Assembly (NCBI RefSeq): GCF_002159645.1
Contig: NZ_NFJB01000009.1
Coordinates: 1-64,000, forward strand
Reading direction: 5' to 3'
Length of the DNA: 64,000 bases
DNA from: Parabacteroides sp. An277
GTDB lineage: Bacteria; Bacteroidota; Bacteroidia; Bacteroidales; Tannerellaceae
Every line of letters begins with the position of its first letter. Within the stretch, counting starts at the first letter, position 1. The notes under the pieces were generated by a model, which made no database searches, was not told the origin of the DNA, and was given only the letters and a program-made list of their open reading frames with translations. Both the position numbers and the translations under genes were made by a program. Shown in pieces: positions 15,739 to 26,775 of the stretch.

Positions 15739-16689
15739 ATGATTTTAATTGCCGTTATTTCATTAGGGGCGATCGGTATCGTCGGCGCCCTTTTGTTGTA
15801 TGTGGCTTCCAAAAAGTTTGAGGTGCATGAAGACCCGCGTATCGGGCAAGTGCAGGCCGCTTTGCCGGGAGCCAATTGTGGTGGCTGCGGATATGCCGGA
15901 TGTGCTGGTTTTGCCGGAGCCTGTGTGAAAGCTGAGTCGCTGGATGGGATGCTTTGTCCGGTAGGTGGAGCGCCGGTTATGGCAAAGATTGCTTCTATCT
16001 TGGGAAAAGAAGCTACCGCCGCGGAACCGAAAGTGGCCGTCGTACGTTGTAATGGGACCTGCCAAGCCCGTCCGCGTACGAATATGTATGATGGAGTAAA
16101 GAGTTGTACGATCGCTTCTTCGCTTTATGGTGGGGAGACAGGTTGTACGTTCGGATGCCTGGGGTATGGAGATTGTGTGAAGGCTTGTAATTTCGATGCC
16201 ATCCACATCAATCCGGAGACGGGCATTGCCGAGGTGGACGAAGAGAAATGTACCGCCTGTGGCGCGTGCGTGAAGGCTTGTCCGAAAGGTATCATCGAAC
16301 TCCGCAAGAAAGGACCTAAATCACGCCGGATCTATGTATGTTGCGTGAACAAAGATAAAGGGGCGGTAGCCCGCAAGGCTTGCTCGAATGCCTGCATCGG
16401 ATGCGGCAAGTGCGCCAAAGAATGTCCGTTTGGAGCTATTACCGTGGAAAACAACGTGGCTTATATCGACTACACGAAATGCCGCATGTGCCGTAAGTGC
16501 GTAGCCGTTTGTCCGACCGGAGCTATCCACGAATTGAACTTCCCGCCTCGGAAAGAGCAACCCGCCGAAAGCAAGGCACCTTTGGCGGAAAGCAAGGCAC
16601 AAACGGAAACAAAGCTGCCTACCCATCAACCGGAAGCTGCCCAGGAAACAACTTCCTCCATTGAAGTAAAAGAAGAAATTAAAAAATAA
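15739..16689 (+). CDS. rnfB: Rnf electron transport complex subunit B
   Basis: The ferredoxin-interacting iron-sulfur subunit of the Rnf complex, which couples ferredoxin-to-NAD electron transfer to Na+ or H+ export. One N-terminal transmembrane helix is followed by the RnfB cluster motif NCGGCGYAGC near residue 50. Further 4Fe-4S motifs are CTACGACVKACP (about 174), CIGCGKCAKECP (about 216) and CRMCRKCVAVCP (about 247). The 316 residues exceed the short enterobacterial RnfB because of a poorly conserved Ala/Glu/Lys-rich tail, as in other Bacteroidota. Confidence 0.95.
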   Translation: MILIAVISLGAIGIVGALLLYVASKKFEVHEDPRIGQVQAALPGANCGGCGYAGCAGFAGACVKAESLDGMLCPVGGAPVMAKIASILGKEATAAEPKVAVVRCNGTCQARPRTNMYDGVKSCTIASSLYGGETGCTFGCLGYGDCVKACNFDAIHINPETGIAEVDEEKCTACGACVKACPKGIIELRKKGPKSRRIYVCCVNKDKGAVARKACSNACIGCGKCAKECPFGAITVENNVAYIDYTKCRMCRKCVAVCPTGAIHELNFPPRKEQPAESKAPLAESKAQTETKLPTHQPEAAQETTSSIEVKEEIKK

Positions 16690-16701
16690 AAATCTAATCG
16701 T

Positions 16702-18036
16702 ATGCTAAGGACATTTCGAATCGGAGGCATTCACCCACCTGAGAATAAATTGTCTGCCGGTAAAAAAATTACCGCGATAGCTGCACCCAAACAGGTCATT
16801 ATCCCTTTGAGCCAGCATATCGGTGCGCCGGCACAAGCGTTGGTCAAGAAGGGTGATGTAGTGAAAGTTGGTACGTTATTGGCAAAAGCCGGCGGATTTG
16901 TTTCGGCAAATATCCATTCGTCCGTTTCGGGCAAAGTAAATAAGATAGACAATGCGCTTGATACAAGCGGTTATCGTCGTCCGGCCATCTATATTGACGT
17001 AGAGGGCGATGAATGGGAAGAGGGTATCGACCGTTCAGAAACGTTGGTAAAAGAATGCAATCTCTCTGCAAAGGAGATTATCGACAAAATAGCTGAAGCA
17101 GGCATTGTAGGTATGGGCGGTGCTACATTCCCCACCCATGTAAAGCTGATGCCTCCTCCAGGAAACAAAGCTGAAATAGTAATTGTTAACGCTGTAGAAT
17201 GTGAACCCTATCTGACTGCTGACCATGAGTTGATGTTGGAGAAGGGAGAACAAATCCTTGTAGGCGTTACGTTGTTGATGAAAGCCGCTAACGTAAATAA
17301 AGCAGTTATTGGTATTGAGAACAACAAGCCCGATGCCATTGCGCATATGACGAAATTAGCAGCTGCTTATCAAGGCATCGAAGTAATGCCATTAAAGGTT
17401 AAATATCCGCAAGGAGGTGAAAAACAATTGATAGATGCCGTAACGGCTCGCCAGGTCAAAAGCGGCGCATTGCCTATTTCGGTAGGTGCCATTGTGCAAA
17501 ATGTGGGAACTGTATATGCTGTATATGAAGCTGTACAGAAGAACAAACCGCTATTTGAACGTGTGGTAACTGTAACGGGTAAAGCCGTAAAAGCACCTTC
17601 CAATTTCTTGGTTCGCATCGGAACGCCTATCAGTACTTTAATTGAAGCAGCAGGAGGCATACCGGAGAATACGGGCAAGATTATCGGTGGTGGACCGATG
17701 ATGGGTAAAGCATTAATAAGCGCAGAAGTTCCTGTTGGAAAAGGAAGTTCGGGCGTATTGTTGATGACGAAAGAAGAATCCGTACGCAAACCTATGCATG
17801 ATTGCATTCGTTGTGCGAAGTGCGTGAGTGTATGTCCGATGGGGTTGAACCCGGCTTTTTTGATGCGTTCAACTGTTTATCAGAATTGGGAAATGGCCGA
17901 GGCAGATCATATCCAGGATTGCATTGAGTGCGGTTCTTGTAGTTTCACTTGTCCGGCTAACCGTCCGTTGTTGGATCAAATCCGCGTAGGAAAGGCAAAA
18001 GTAATGGGAATAATCCGATCAAGAAAGTCTAAATAA
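16702..18036 (+). CDS. rnfC: Rnf electron transport complex subunit C
   Basis: The peripheral subunit that exchanges electrons with NAD and binds FMN and two 4Fe-4S clusters. The 444 residues show a biotinyl-like N-terminal domain, a Rossmann-like GMGGATFPTHVKL segment (about 135-148) and the ferredoxin pair CIRCAKCVSVCPMGLNP (about 368) and CIECGSCSFTCPANRP (about 408). It lies in the tight rnf operon, 12 bp after rnfB and 7 bp before rnfD. Confidence 0.96.
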   Translation: MLRTFRIGGIHPPENKLSAGKKITAIAAPKQVIIPLSQHIGAPAQALVKKGDVVKVGTLLAKAGGFVSANIHSSVSGKVNKIDNALDTSGYRRPAIYIDVEGDEWEEGIDRSETLVKECNLSAKEIIDKIAEAGIVGMGGATFPTHVKLMPPPGNKAEIVIVNAVECEPYLTADHELMLEKGEQILVGVTLLMKAANVNKAVIGIENNKPDAIAHMTKLAAAYQGIEVMPLKVKYPQGGEKQLIDAVTARQVKSGALPISVGAIVQNVGTVYAVYEAVQKNKPLFERVVTVTGKAVKAPSNFLVRIGTPISTLIEAAGGIPENTGKIIGGGPMMGKALISAEVPVGKGSSGVLLMTKEESVRKPMHDCIRCAKCVSVCPMGLNPAFLMRSTVYQNWEMAEADHIQDCIECGSCSFTCPANRPLLDQIRVGKAKVMGIIRSRKSK

Positions 18037-18043
18037 TAGAGCC

Positions 18044-19015
18044 ATGATGGAAAATAGTTTATATGTATCGCCTTCTCCCCACATACATGGAGGAGATAGC
18101 ATCAGCAAAAATATGTATGGAGTACTGATTGCCCTCATTCCGGCTTTCTTGGTATCTCTTTATTACTTCGGATTAGGTGCATTGATAGTCACATTGGTAT
18201 CCGTTGTATCGTGTGTCTTGTTTGAATACTTAATTCAAAAGTTCATTATGAAGAAAGAGCCGACCATTACAGACGGATCAGCCATGTTGACCGGCGTATT
18301 GTTGGCTTTCAATTTACCATCCAACTTACCTGTTTGGATTATTATTTTGGGTGCTTTGTTTGCTATTGGTGTAGCAAAGATGTCGTTTGGCGGATTAGGT
18401 AACAACATTGTGAATCCAGCTTTGGCGGGACGTGTCTTTTTGTTGATTTCTTTTCCTGCACAAATGACGACATGGCCTTTGGTTGACGCTACGGCTGCTT
18501 TCCCGCTTACCTATACAGATGCTGAAACAGGAGCTACAGTACTTTCTCTTTTAAATGAAGGGGTGAAGGAGCTTCCTTCCTATACCAGCCTGTTAATTGG
18601 TTGTCACGGAGGTAGTTTGGGCGAAGTAAGTGCTGTTGCGTTACTGCTGGGTTTTGCGTATATGTTGTGGAAGAAAATCATCACATGGCATATTCCGGTA
18701 ACGATGATTGTGACGGTGTTTGTATTCACGGGAATCATGCACTTGGTAAATCCGGAAGTGTATGCCAGCCCATTCTTGCACATTCTTTCAGGAGGTCTGA
18801 TGTTAGGAGCTATCTTTATGGCGACAGACTATGTGACTTCGCCTATGACCAAGAAGGGAATGGTGATTTACGCTATTGGTATCGGGTTGCTGACTTCTAT
18901 CATTCGTCTGTTCGGTTCGTATCCGGAAGGTGTTTCGTTCGCTATCTTGATTATGAACTTGCTGACTCCGCTTATTAATATGTATGTTAAACCTAAACAT
19001 TTTGGGGAGAAGTAA
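18044..19015 (+). CDS. rnfD: Rnf electron transport complex subunit D
   Basis: Polytopic membrane subunit carrying covalently bound FMN and part of the ion path. It has 323 residues and about nine hydrophobic segments. The conserved DGSAMLTGVLLAFNLP stretch near residue 85 and GNNIVNPALAGRVF near 122 are family signatures. The start is either the ATG at 18044 or the adjacent one at 18047. The stop is two bases before rnfG. Confidence 0.95.
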   Translation: MMENSLYVSPSPHIHGGDSISKNMYGVLIALIPAFLVSLYYFGLGALIVTLVSVVSCVLFEYLIQKFIMKKEPTITDGSAMLTGVLLAFNLPSNLPVWIIILGALFAIGVAKMSFGGLGNNIVNPALAGRVFLLISFPAQMTTWPLVDATAAFPLTYTDAETGATVLSLLNEGVKELPSYTSLLIGCHGGSLGEVSAVALLLGFAYMLWKKIITWHIPVTMIVTVFVFTGIMHLVNPEVYASPFLHILSGGLMLGAIFMATDYVTSPMTKKGMVIYAIGIGLLTSIIRLFGSYPEGVSFAILIMNLLTPLINMYVKPKHFGEK

Positions 19016-19017
19016 AG

Positions 19018-19650
19018 ATGGAAAAATTGAAATCAACATTGCCTAACATGCTCCTTTCTTTGACTATCACATGCGTGGTTGCAGGAGCAATCTTGGCAAG
19101 TGTCAATGATATGACAGCAGGAGCAATAGCCGCATCCAAGGCTGCCGCTTTGGAAACAGCTATTAAAGAAGTGGTTCCGGAATTCAATAATAAACCTGTG
19201 GAAGAGGCCTACATGTCGGCTGCCAGCACAGGTGATTCGTTGCGTATTTATCCGGCTAAGATGGACGGGGAGCTGGTGGGAGCTGCCGTAGAAAGTTTCT
19301 CAAACAGTGGCTTCAGCGGAGAAATTCGTGTTATTGTCGGCTTCAATACAGAGGGGAAAATTACAAATTACTCAGTCTTGCAACATTCCGAGACTCCAGG
19401 ATTGGGTTCCAAGATGCAAGAATGGTTTAGAACAGATAGAAATAAACAAAGTATTATCGGACGTAGCGTAGGTGATGGTTTGAAGGTTTCGAAGGATGGT
19501 GGAGATGTGGATGCTATTACAGCTGCCACAATTTCCAGCCGTGCTTTCCTGGATGCCGTCAATCGTGCGTATAGCGCTTTTGCCCAAGTAGACGCAGCAG
19601 GTGGCGCTACATCGTCTCATCAAACAGAAGGAGGAAATAGCGATGAGTAA
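19018..19650 (+). CDS. rnfG: Rnf electron transport complex subunit G
   Basis: Membrane-anchored periplasmic flavoprotein subunit with covalent FMN. The 210 residues comprise one N-terminal helix and a periplasmic FMN-binding domain. The flavinylation motif is DAITAATISSRAF near residues 162-174, with the threonine before ISS as the likely FMN site. The last 20 residues are a short polar tail. Its stop overlaps the rnfE start (ATGAGTAA), so the two are translationally coupled. Confidence 0.94.
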   Translation: MEKLKSTLPNMLLSLTITCVVAGAILASVNDMTAGAIAASKAAALETAIKEVVPEFNNKPVEEAYMSAASTGDSLRIYPAKMDGELVGAAVESFSNSGFSGEIRVIVGFNTEGKITNYSVLQHSETPGLGSKMQEWFRTDRNKQSIIGRSVGDGLKVSKDGGDVDAITAATISSRAFLDAVNRAYSAFAQVDAAGGATSSHQTEGGNSDE

Positions 19651-20227
19651 TTGGAAAGTTCTTTTGAATGGCATCATTACCGAAAACCCAACGTTCGTGT
19701 TGTTGTTGGGTATGTGTCCTACCTTGGGTACGACCTCTTCCGCACTGAACGGTATGAGTATGGGATTGGCTACCATGTTTGTGTTGATTTGCTCGAACAT
19801 GGCGATTTCGGCTGTCAAGAAATTAGTGCCTGATTTGGTACGTATCCCGGCGTATATTGTCATTATCGCTACGTTCGTGACGGTAGTCCAGTTCTGTATG
19901 GAAGCCTACACGCCGGCTTTGTATGCCAGCTTGGGATTATATATACCATTGATTGTGGTGAACTGCATCGTCTTAGGACGCGCAGAATCGTTTGCGGCTA
20001 AAAACGGTGTCGTGGCTTCCGGATTCGACGGGTTGGGCATCGGATTGGGTTTTACGTTAGCCTTAACCCTTTTAGGGGCTTGTCGCGAATTGTTGGGTAC
20101 AGGTAAACTCTTCGGTCTGACATTAGCACCCGAGGAATATGGTTCGCTAATTTTCATCCTTGCGCCAGGCGGATTTTTGGTGTTAGGATATTTGATTGCA
20201 ATTGTAAACAAACTGCGTAAAGCATAA
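19643..20227 (+). CDS. rnfE: Rnf electron transport complex subunit E
   Basis: A membrane subunit of the Rnf pump, paired with RnfA and carrying conserved membrane cysteines. The 194 residues form about six helices, with CPTLGTTSSALNGMSMG near the start and CREL in the fifth helix. The frame is open from 19601, but the ATG at 19643 gives the family start MSNWKVLLNG and is preceded by a strong GAAGGAGGAAAT Shine-Dalgarno site. That is unusual in this phylum and decides the start. It overlaps rnfG by 8 bp. Confidence 0.95.
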   Translation: MSNWKVLLNGIITENPTFVLLLGMCPTLGTTSSALNGMSMGLATMFVLICSNMAISAVKKLVPDLVRIPAYIVIIATFVTVVQFCMEAYTPALYASLGLYIPLIVVNCIVLGRAESFAAKNGVVASGFDGLGIGLGFTLALTLLGACRELLGTGKLFGLTLAPEEYGSLIFILAPGGFLVLGYLIAIVNKLRKA

Positions 20228-20239
20228 GGAGATTCGTAT

Positions 20240-20815
20240 ATGGAATATATCATGATATTTATTGTTGCCGTATTCGTCAACAATGTCGTATTATCTCAGT
20301 TTTTGGGAATTTGCCCTTTTTTAGGCGTTTCTAAGAAAGTAGAAACATCCATCGGCATGGGAGCTGCGGTGACCTTTGTTTTGGCACTTTCAACGATTGT
20401 CACCTTCCTTATCCAAAAATATGTGCTCGATCCGTTTGGCTTGGGTTATATGCAGACCATTAGCTTCATCCTGGTAATTGCTGCGTTGGTACAGATGGTT
20501 GAAATTATTCTCAAGAAAGTATCGCCGGCTTTATATCAAGCGTTGGGTATTTTCCTTCCTTTGATTACCACGAACTGTTGCGTATTGGGTGTGGCAATCT
20601 TGGTAATTCAAAAAGATTATAATTTGTTAGAATCCGTCGTGTATGCTATTTCGACTGCACTTGGGTTTGCGTTAGCATTGGTTATTTTTGCGGGTATTCG
20701 CGAGCAATTGGCCATGACAAACGTTCCTAAAGGTTTGCAGGGCACGCCGATTGCATTGATAACGGCTGGTCTTTTGGCGATGGCATTTATGGGATTCTCT
20801 GGTATAGGTTCCTAA
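20240..20815 (+). CDS. rnfA: Rnf electron transport complex subunit A
   Basis: A 191-residue membrane subunit homologous to RnfE with inverted topology. Six hydrophobic helices are present, with the family motifs NNVVLSQFLGICPFLG (residues 14-29) and TTNCCVLGVAIL (about 112). It completes the set B-C-D-G-E-A, so the complex should be functional. A GGAG site lies upstream. Confidence 0.96.
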   Translation: MEYIMIFIVAVFVNNVVLSQFLGICPFLGVSKKVETSIGMGAAVTFVLALSTIVTFLIQKYVLDPFGLGYMQTISFILVIAALVQMVEIILKKVSPALYQALGIFLPLITTNCCVLGVAILVIQKDYNLLESVVYAISTALGFALALVIFAGIREQLAMTNVPKGLQGTPIALITAGLLAMAFMGFSGIGS

Positions 20816-20833
20816 TCTTAAAGATTAAATAGT

Positions 20834-21874
20834 ATGAAGAAAAAGATTTTGGTAGCTGGGGGAACGGGCTATATAGGTTCCCACACAACAGTAGAGTTGC
20901 AACAAGCAGGATATGATGTATTAATCATCGACGACCTGTCTAATTCCAATATCGAAGTATTGGATGGTATTGAACGTATCACGGGTATCCGTCCAGAGTT
21001 CGTCCAACTGGACTTGAAGGATAAAGAGGGTACACGTAAAGCGTTGCAAGAGCATCCGGGTGTAGAAGGTGTCATCCTTTTTGCCGCCAGCAAGGCTGTG
21101 GGCGAATCAGTTCAACAGCCGTTGAAGTATTATCGCAATAATATCACTACGTTGCTTAATATTCTCGAACTCATGCCGGAATTCAACATGAAGGGTATCG
21201 TGTTCTCTTCTTCTTGTACCGTGTATGGACAGCCAGATCCGGAGAATCTGCCGGTTACGGAGAACGCACCTATCAAACCGGCTACTTCGCCTTATGGCAA
21301 TACGAAGCAAATCAATGAGGAAATCATTCGCGATACGATTCATGCCGGTGCACCTTTCAAGAGCATCATCCTACGTTATTTCAACCCGATTGGCGCGCAT
21401 CCGTCGGCTGAAATCGGCGAATTGCCTAACGGCGTTCCCCAAAATTTGATTCCTTATTTGGTGCAGACGGCTATCGGTATCCGCAAGGAGTTGAGCGTCT
21501 TTGGTGATGATTATAATACGCCTGACGGCTCTTGTATCCGTGATTACATCAATGTGGTTGATTTGGCCAAGGCGCACGTTGTAGCCATGCACCGCATGTT
21601 GGAAAACAAATCGGACGATAAGATGGAAATCTTCAATTTGGGTACGGGCCGAGGTGTTTCGGTTCTCGAACTGATTCATACGTTTGAGCAGGCGACAGGC
21701 GTCAAGGTGCCGCACAAGATTGTAGGCCGTCGTGAGGGCGATATTGAGCAGGTATGGGCAAATCCGGAAAAGGCCAACAATGTCTTGGGTTGGAAGGCAG
21801 AAGAATCACTGGAAGACACGCTTCGTTCTGCTTGGAACTGGCAATTGAAGTTGCGCGAACGAGGGATTCAATAA
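20834..21874 (+). CDS. galE: UDP-glucose 4-epimerase
   Basis: Interconverts UDP-glucose and UDP-galactose (possibly also the N-acetyl forms) in the cytosol. The 346 residues have the Rossmann NAD motif GGTGYIGSHT (8-17), the catalytic SSSCTVYG serine segment (about 125-132) and the YxxxK pair in SPYGNTKQINEEI (about 151). It lies 18 bp after rnfA and is probably the last gene of the transcript. A terminator follows at 21900-21930. It could serve galactose use by the glycan loci downstream. Confidence 0.96.
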   Translation: MKKKILVAGGTGYIGSHTTVELQQAGYDVLIIDDLSNSNIEVLDGIERITGIRPEFVQLDLKDKEGTRKALQEHPGVEGVILFAASKAVGESVQQPLKYYRNNITTLLNILELMPEFNMKGIVFSSSCTVYGQPDPENLPVTENAPIKPATSPYGNTKQINEEIIRDTIHAGAPFKSIILRYFNPIGAHPSAEIGELPNGVPQNLIPYLVQTAIGIRKELSVFGDDYNTPDGSCIRDYINVVDLAKAHVVAMHRMLENKSDDKMEIFNLGTGRGVSVLELIHTFEQATGVKVPHKIVGRREGDIEQVWANPEKANNVLGWKAEESLEDTLRSAWNWQLKLRERGIQ

Positions 21875-21899
21875 TAACTAAAAAGTGAAGCTTAAGGGG

Positions 21900-21930
21900 A
21901 GGCTGTGTCTATTTGGACATAGCCTTTCTT
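21900..21930 (+). terminator. Terminator after galE
   Basis: AGGCTGTGTC pairs with GACATAGCCT around a six-base loop, followed by TTCTT. It is the same stem family as the terminator at 374-407. Confidence 0.75.
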
Positions 21931-22031
21931 GTATTATCTTTTCGACTCTGTTGCTCAAGAGAAAAGTCTCTATATACTCATCCCTCCTCTTTCCAATCCG
22001 CGGGAAATTCCATAGCTGGAAAATAAATCAC

Positions 22032-22169
22032 CCTCTACCTCAAGTAGGGTTCTGCTATCTGCTCAAGATATCCTCTCCTATCTCGGGCAGACCACCTTTG
22101 CTATCTCGAGCAGATAACAAACCTTATCTCGAGCAGATTACCTTAGACATTTCGGACAGATAGGAGCAC
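22032..22169. repeat. 23-bp periodic array with core TATCTCGAGCAGAT
   Basis: Six units start at 22032, 22055, 22078, 22101, 22124 and 22147, exactly 23 bp apart. The best two share TATCTCGAGCAGAT, an imperfect palindrome; the others diverge at 2-7 positions. The remaining 8 or 9 bases of each unit are not conserved. No ORF is present. It lies in the 919-bp gap between galE and yidC. Confidence 0.75.
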
Positions 22170-22374
22170 TCTCCTCCCTTGAGCCCTTTTCCGCCCTCCT
22201 GAAGGCAGGAACGAGGGTGTACCGAAAATGAATAAAGAGGACATAAAAAGGCCATTTAAACACTTTTGCAGTCTTACTACTGCCTATCTAAAATTGGGGG
22301 AAAAATAATCAGAAAAGTCTTCAAGATATTGTGGCATGAAAAGTTAACAGTTCTTGGATAGTTGATAAAGACAG

Positions 22375-22415
22375 AGGGTGAATCGTGTATTACGACACAC
22401 CCTCTTTCTTTTTCA
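22375..22415 (+). terminator. Hairpin with plus-strand T-run
   Basis: GAGGGTG and CACCCTC close a stem of about 13 bp with an internal loop, followed by TTTCTTTTT on the plus strand. No plus-strand gene is recognised before it. Confidence 0.5.
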
Positions 22416-22429
22416 GCAAAGCTTTTTCG

Positions 22430-22735
22430 CATCCCAAGTGCGGAACTCCGGACTGGCAGGCTGGACGAACGGGCACGCTCAGACCTCAAGTTTTGACACC
22501 GTTCTGTCGTGGCGTATCAATCATGACCTCCGAGCCGTAAAAACGTTCCGGTTTTGAATCCGAAATAAGTATTTTGAGGTTCAGCTGTCATCCGCCGTGG
22601 GCACATCGGTCGAAAAGACCCTTCACCAAGACGGGCTTGGTATAGCCCAGGTTTCTGAATGATTTTGGTTAAACATTTTAGTTTCAATCCTGTGTTATAA
22701 GGTTTAAGCCCGCTGAAAAATATTTCTTTATACCT
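22430..22735. other. Unassigned block between two hairpins
   Basis: About 300 bases, less A/T-rich than the flanking spacers, lie between the hairpin at 22375-22415 and the yidC terminator. The minus strand has an 86-codon frame (22777-22517), but its start lies in the yidC terminator hairpin and it has no promoter. I recognise no protein or RNA family. Local pairings such as GGGCT with AGCCC near 22636 suggest some structure. It may be a decayed element or an unrecognised RNA. Confidence 0.3.
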
Positions 22736-22738
22736 AAT

Positions 22739-22784
22739 GGCTTGTGCCGCTTTCCCCCAGAGAGGAGGAAGCGGCATAAGCCCT
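22739..22784 (-). terminator. Hairpin after yidC
   Basis: GGCTTATGCCGCTT pairs with AAGCGGCACAAGCC on the minus strand directly after the yidC stop at 22794. It has no long T-run but is the strongest stem in the gap. Confidence 0.6.
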
Positions 22785-22793
22785 GCGTCTACG

Positions 22794-24737
22794 TCAAGAC
22801 GACTGTTGTTTTTTGCGTTGTTCGCGTTTGGCCAGCTGTTGCATCTGCTGTGTCCGGCGTTGTTCTTGTTGCCGTTTGAGCTGTTCTTCCTGCATGCGCT
22901 GCGCCTCTTCCAAACGTTTCATGAATCCAGATTTCTTCAACGGCTTGCGTTTGTTTGCTTCTAGCTTAGCCAACAGTTTTTCTTCGTTGATGGTAAAGCG
23001 GAAAACGAGAGTCTGCGCGATGGTAATCAACGTTGAGATGAAGTAATAGTAGGTCAAACCGGAAGCATAGCTGTTGAATATGAAGAGGAACATGAGAGGC
23101 ATGAGGTACATCATCATCTTCATGCCCGGCATTTGTTGCTGGCCGGTGTTCGTCATTTCCATATTATATTTGGTATAGACGATATTCGTGATGGTCATTA
23201 ACAAGCAGAACAAACTGATATGGTTACCAAAATAGGTAGAGATGAGCGGAATCTGCACATCCCACGAGATGATGGCGTCATACGTAGACAAGTCCTGCGC
23301 CCAAAGGAAGCTCTCATGTCGCAATTCGATTGCTGATGGGAAGAACATGAAGAGGGCAATCAAGATAGGCATCTGCAGCAGCAGCGGAATGCATCCGCTC
23401 ATCGGGCTGGCTCCGGCGCGGCTATATAGTTCCATGATTTGCCTTTGCCGTTCCATTGCCTGTTCTTTTTCAGGATATTTAGCATTGATTTCCTCAACCT
23501 GCGGACGCAATACGCGCATTTTGGCCGACGAGAGATATGATTTGTACGTGAGCGGATAAAGTATCAACTTCACGATTACCGTCAATAGGAAAATCAGCCA
23601 TCCGTAATTGTTGATGTATTTCCCCAAGAAGTCGAACAATGGGATGACGAAGAATTGGTTCACCCAACGGAAGATGCCCCATCCTAGCGGGACGAGCTTC
23701 TCCAAATGCAATTTATCATCGCCTGAAAGATTATCGTTGTAATCGCTCAACAATGCAAACTTATTTGGAATGAAATAGAATTGTAAATCCGTCGGTTGAG
23801 TACCTAAAAGATCGAAAGACACATCGGCTGTTGCGTGGAAGGTCTTCAGGTATTGTCCGTCGGCGTGAGGGCGGGAATCCAATTTCGCATTTTGGAATCC
23901 GTTTTTAGCCACAAGCACCGTCGAGAAATACATATCCTTGAAACCAATCCAGTGTAAATTCTCTTTTAACGTCTTATTGGCATGTCCGCTGGCACTCAGG
24001 TAATCCACGTCGTCGCCCATGACTTTGTAGTGCAACTCAACGTAACGGTCTTCGAATTTACGTCCTTTTTCTTGCTGGCGGATATCTTGCGTCCAATTTA
24101 AATGAAGTGTTTGAGTATTGGGTGAAAGGATACCGTTCATACCTGTTCCTTGGATAGAAAAATCCATTTTATAGTCATCAGGAGCCAACGTATAGGAGAA
24201 ATCGATAAAACTGTTCTCGTTCAGGGCTAAACGCATGACAAGAGCATTCGGGTCGTTCCCTTTTACGGGCGTGAAATATAAATCCCGTGTATTGACTACT
24301 TGATTAGCGGCCGTCACGAACGTTAAGTCGAACACGGACTCTTTATCTTCGAACAAAACCAATGGTTTGCCTTCGTAATTGTCATACTCTTTCAATGTAG
24401 CCGAAACGGCACGTCCTCCTTTGGTGCTCAAAACTACGGCTACTTTCTCGTTCTCCAATGTTACGAATTCTTCCGTGCCGTTCATGTGGGGTGCGAACGA
24501 ACCGAAGTTGGTTTGCAAACGAGCCATACGTACCGAATCGGGTAATCCCGCCAATGCCTCCATCGGATCGGCATTTTGTTGGGCCAATTCGTTTTGTTTG
24601 ATTTGTTCGATGCGCGCAATCGAATCCTGATAACGCCGTTGGGCTTCTATCTGCTCCGGCGTAGGGCGGTTCAACCAACTAAAGCCGAACAGCACCAAGC
24701 CGATAAGCACGAAGCCGATAATAGTGTTTTTGTCCAT
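22794..24737 (-). CDS. yidC: Membrane protein insertase YidC
   Basis: Inserts and folds inner-membrane proteins, alone or with SecYEG. The 647 residues show the Gram-negative layout: an N-terminal anchor helix (MDKNTIIGFVLIGLVLFGFSWL), a large periplasmic beta domain to about 355, then the conserved five-helix core, with KMRVLRPQVEEINAKYP and GCIPLLLQMPILIALFMFFPSAIELRHESF. The C-terminal tail is very basic and Gln-rich, as expected for ribosome contact. Its ATG is 7 bp after the pyrG stop, so it is co-transcribed with pyrG. Confidence 0.96.
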   Translation of the reverse strand: MDKNTIIGFVLIGLVLFGFSWLNRPTPEQIEAQRRYQDSIARIEQIKQNELAQQNADPMEALAGLPDSVRMARLQTNFGSFAPHMNGTEEFVTLENEKVAVVLSTKGGRAVSATLKEYDNYEGKPLVLFEDKESVFDLTFVTAANQVVNTRDLYFTPVKGNDPNALVMRLALNENSFIDFSYTLAPDDYKMDFSIQGTGMNGILSPNTQTLHLNWTQDIRQQEKGRKFEDRYVELHYKVMGDDVDYLSASGHANKTLKENLHWIGFKDMYFSTVLVAKNGFQNAKLDSRPHADGQYLKTFHATADVSFDLLGTQPTDLQFYFIPNKFALLSDYNDNLSGDDKLHLEKLVPLGWGIFRWVNQFFVIPLFDFLGKYINNYGWLIFLLTVIVKLILYPLTYKSYLSSAKMRVLRPQVEEINAKYPEKEQAMERQRQIMELYSRAGASPMSGCIPLLLQMPILIALFMFFPSAIELRHESFLWAQDLSTYDAIISWDVQIPLISTYFGNHISLFCLLMTITNIVYTKYNMEMTNTGQQQMPGMKMMMYLMPLMFLFIFNSYASGLTYYYFISTLITIAQTLVFRFTINEEKLLAKLEANKRKPLKKSGFMKRLEEAQRMQEEQLKRQQEQRRTQQMQQLAKREQRKKQQSS

Positions 24738-24744
24738 TTATCGA

Positions 24745-26424
<1,680 letters not shown>

Positions 26425-26618
26425 CTAAGTAGCGCATCATCTGTCTGAAAAATCTGAAATCATAGGCTTAGTTTTGGATGTTGCATGGTACTATTGTTGT
26501 CGAAACAACTTGTGTACGTGGAGACGAAAGCTATCTTTACCCGTCGAGAACCCCGAATTTTATAAGAATAAATCTACTGAGCCATAAATACATTTGAAGT
26601 ACTTTTAGGTAGGGGAAT

Positions 26619-26654
26619 AAAAAAGCCTTTTATGGGAAAATTCCCTCAAAGGCT
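26619..26654 (-). terminator. Terminator of the tRNA-Lys pair
   Basis: On the minus strand AGCCTTTG...AAAGGCT encloses a second GGAATTTTCC palindrome and is followed by TTTTTATT. It lies 23 bp after the second tRNA. Confidence 0.8.
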
Positions 26655-26676
26655 ACTAACTAAACAGCTTGTTTCT

Positions 26677-26752
26677 TGGTGACCTCGGAGGGGCTCGAAC
26701 CCTCGACCCAATGATTAAGAGTCATTTGCTCTACCAACTGAGCTACGAAGTC
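26677..26752 (-). tRNA. tRNA-Lys (CTT), downstream copy
   Basis: A 76-base cloverleaf with acceptor pairs GACTTCG and CGAGGTC, anticodon loop CTCTTAA (anticodon CTT, codon AAG), a GGTTCGA-type T-loop and an encoded 3' CCA. The sequence is identical to the copy 23 bp upstream in the same transcript. Confidence 0.95.
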
Positions 26753-26775
26753 AAATTGCTTACTCTTTTATTATG

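Noticed and set aside
22032-22169. Possible CRISPR array (regular repeats with variable parts)
   Set aside because: Conserved part is about 15 bases and the variable part only 8 or 9, far too short for spacers; no cas genes nearby; repeats diverge from unit to unit.
22517-22777. 86-codon minus-strand frame beginning MPLPPLWGKAAQ
   Set aside because: The start lies in the yidC terminator hairpin; no promoter and no recognised family. The block is recorded as unassigned instead.
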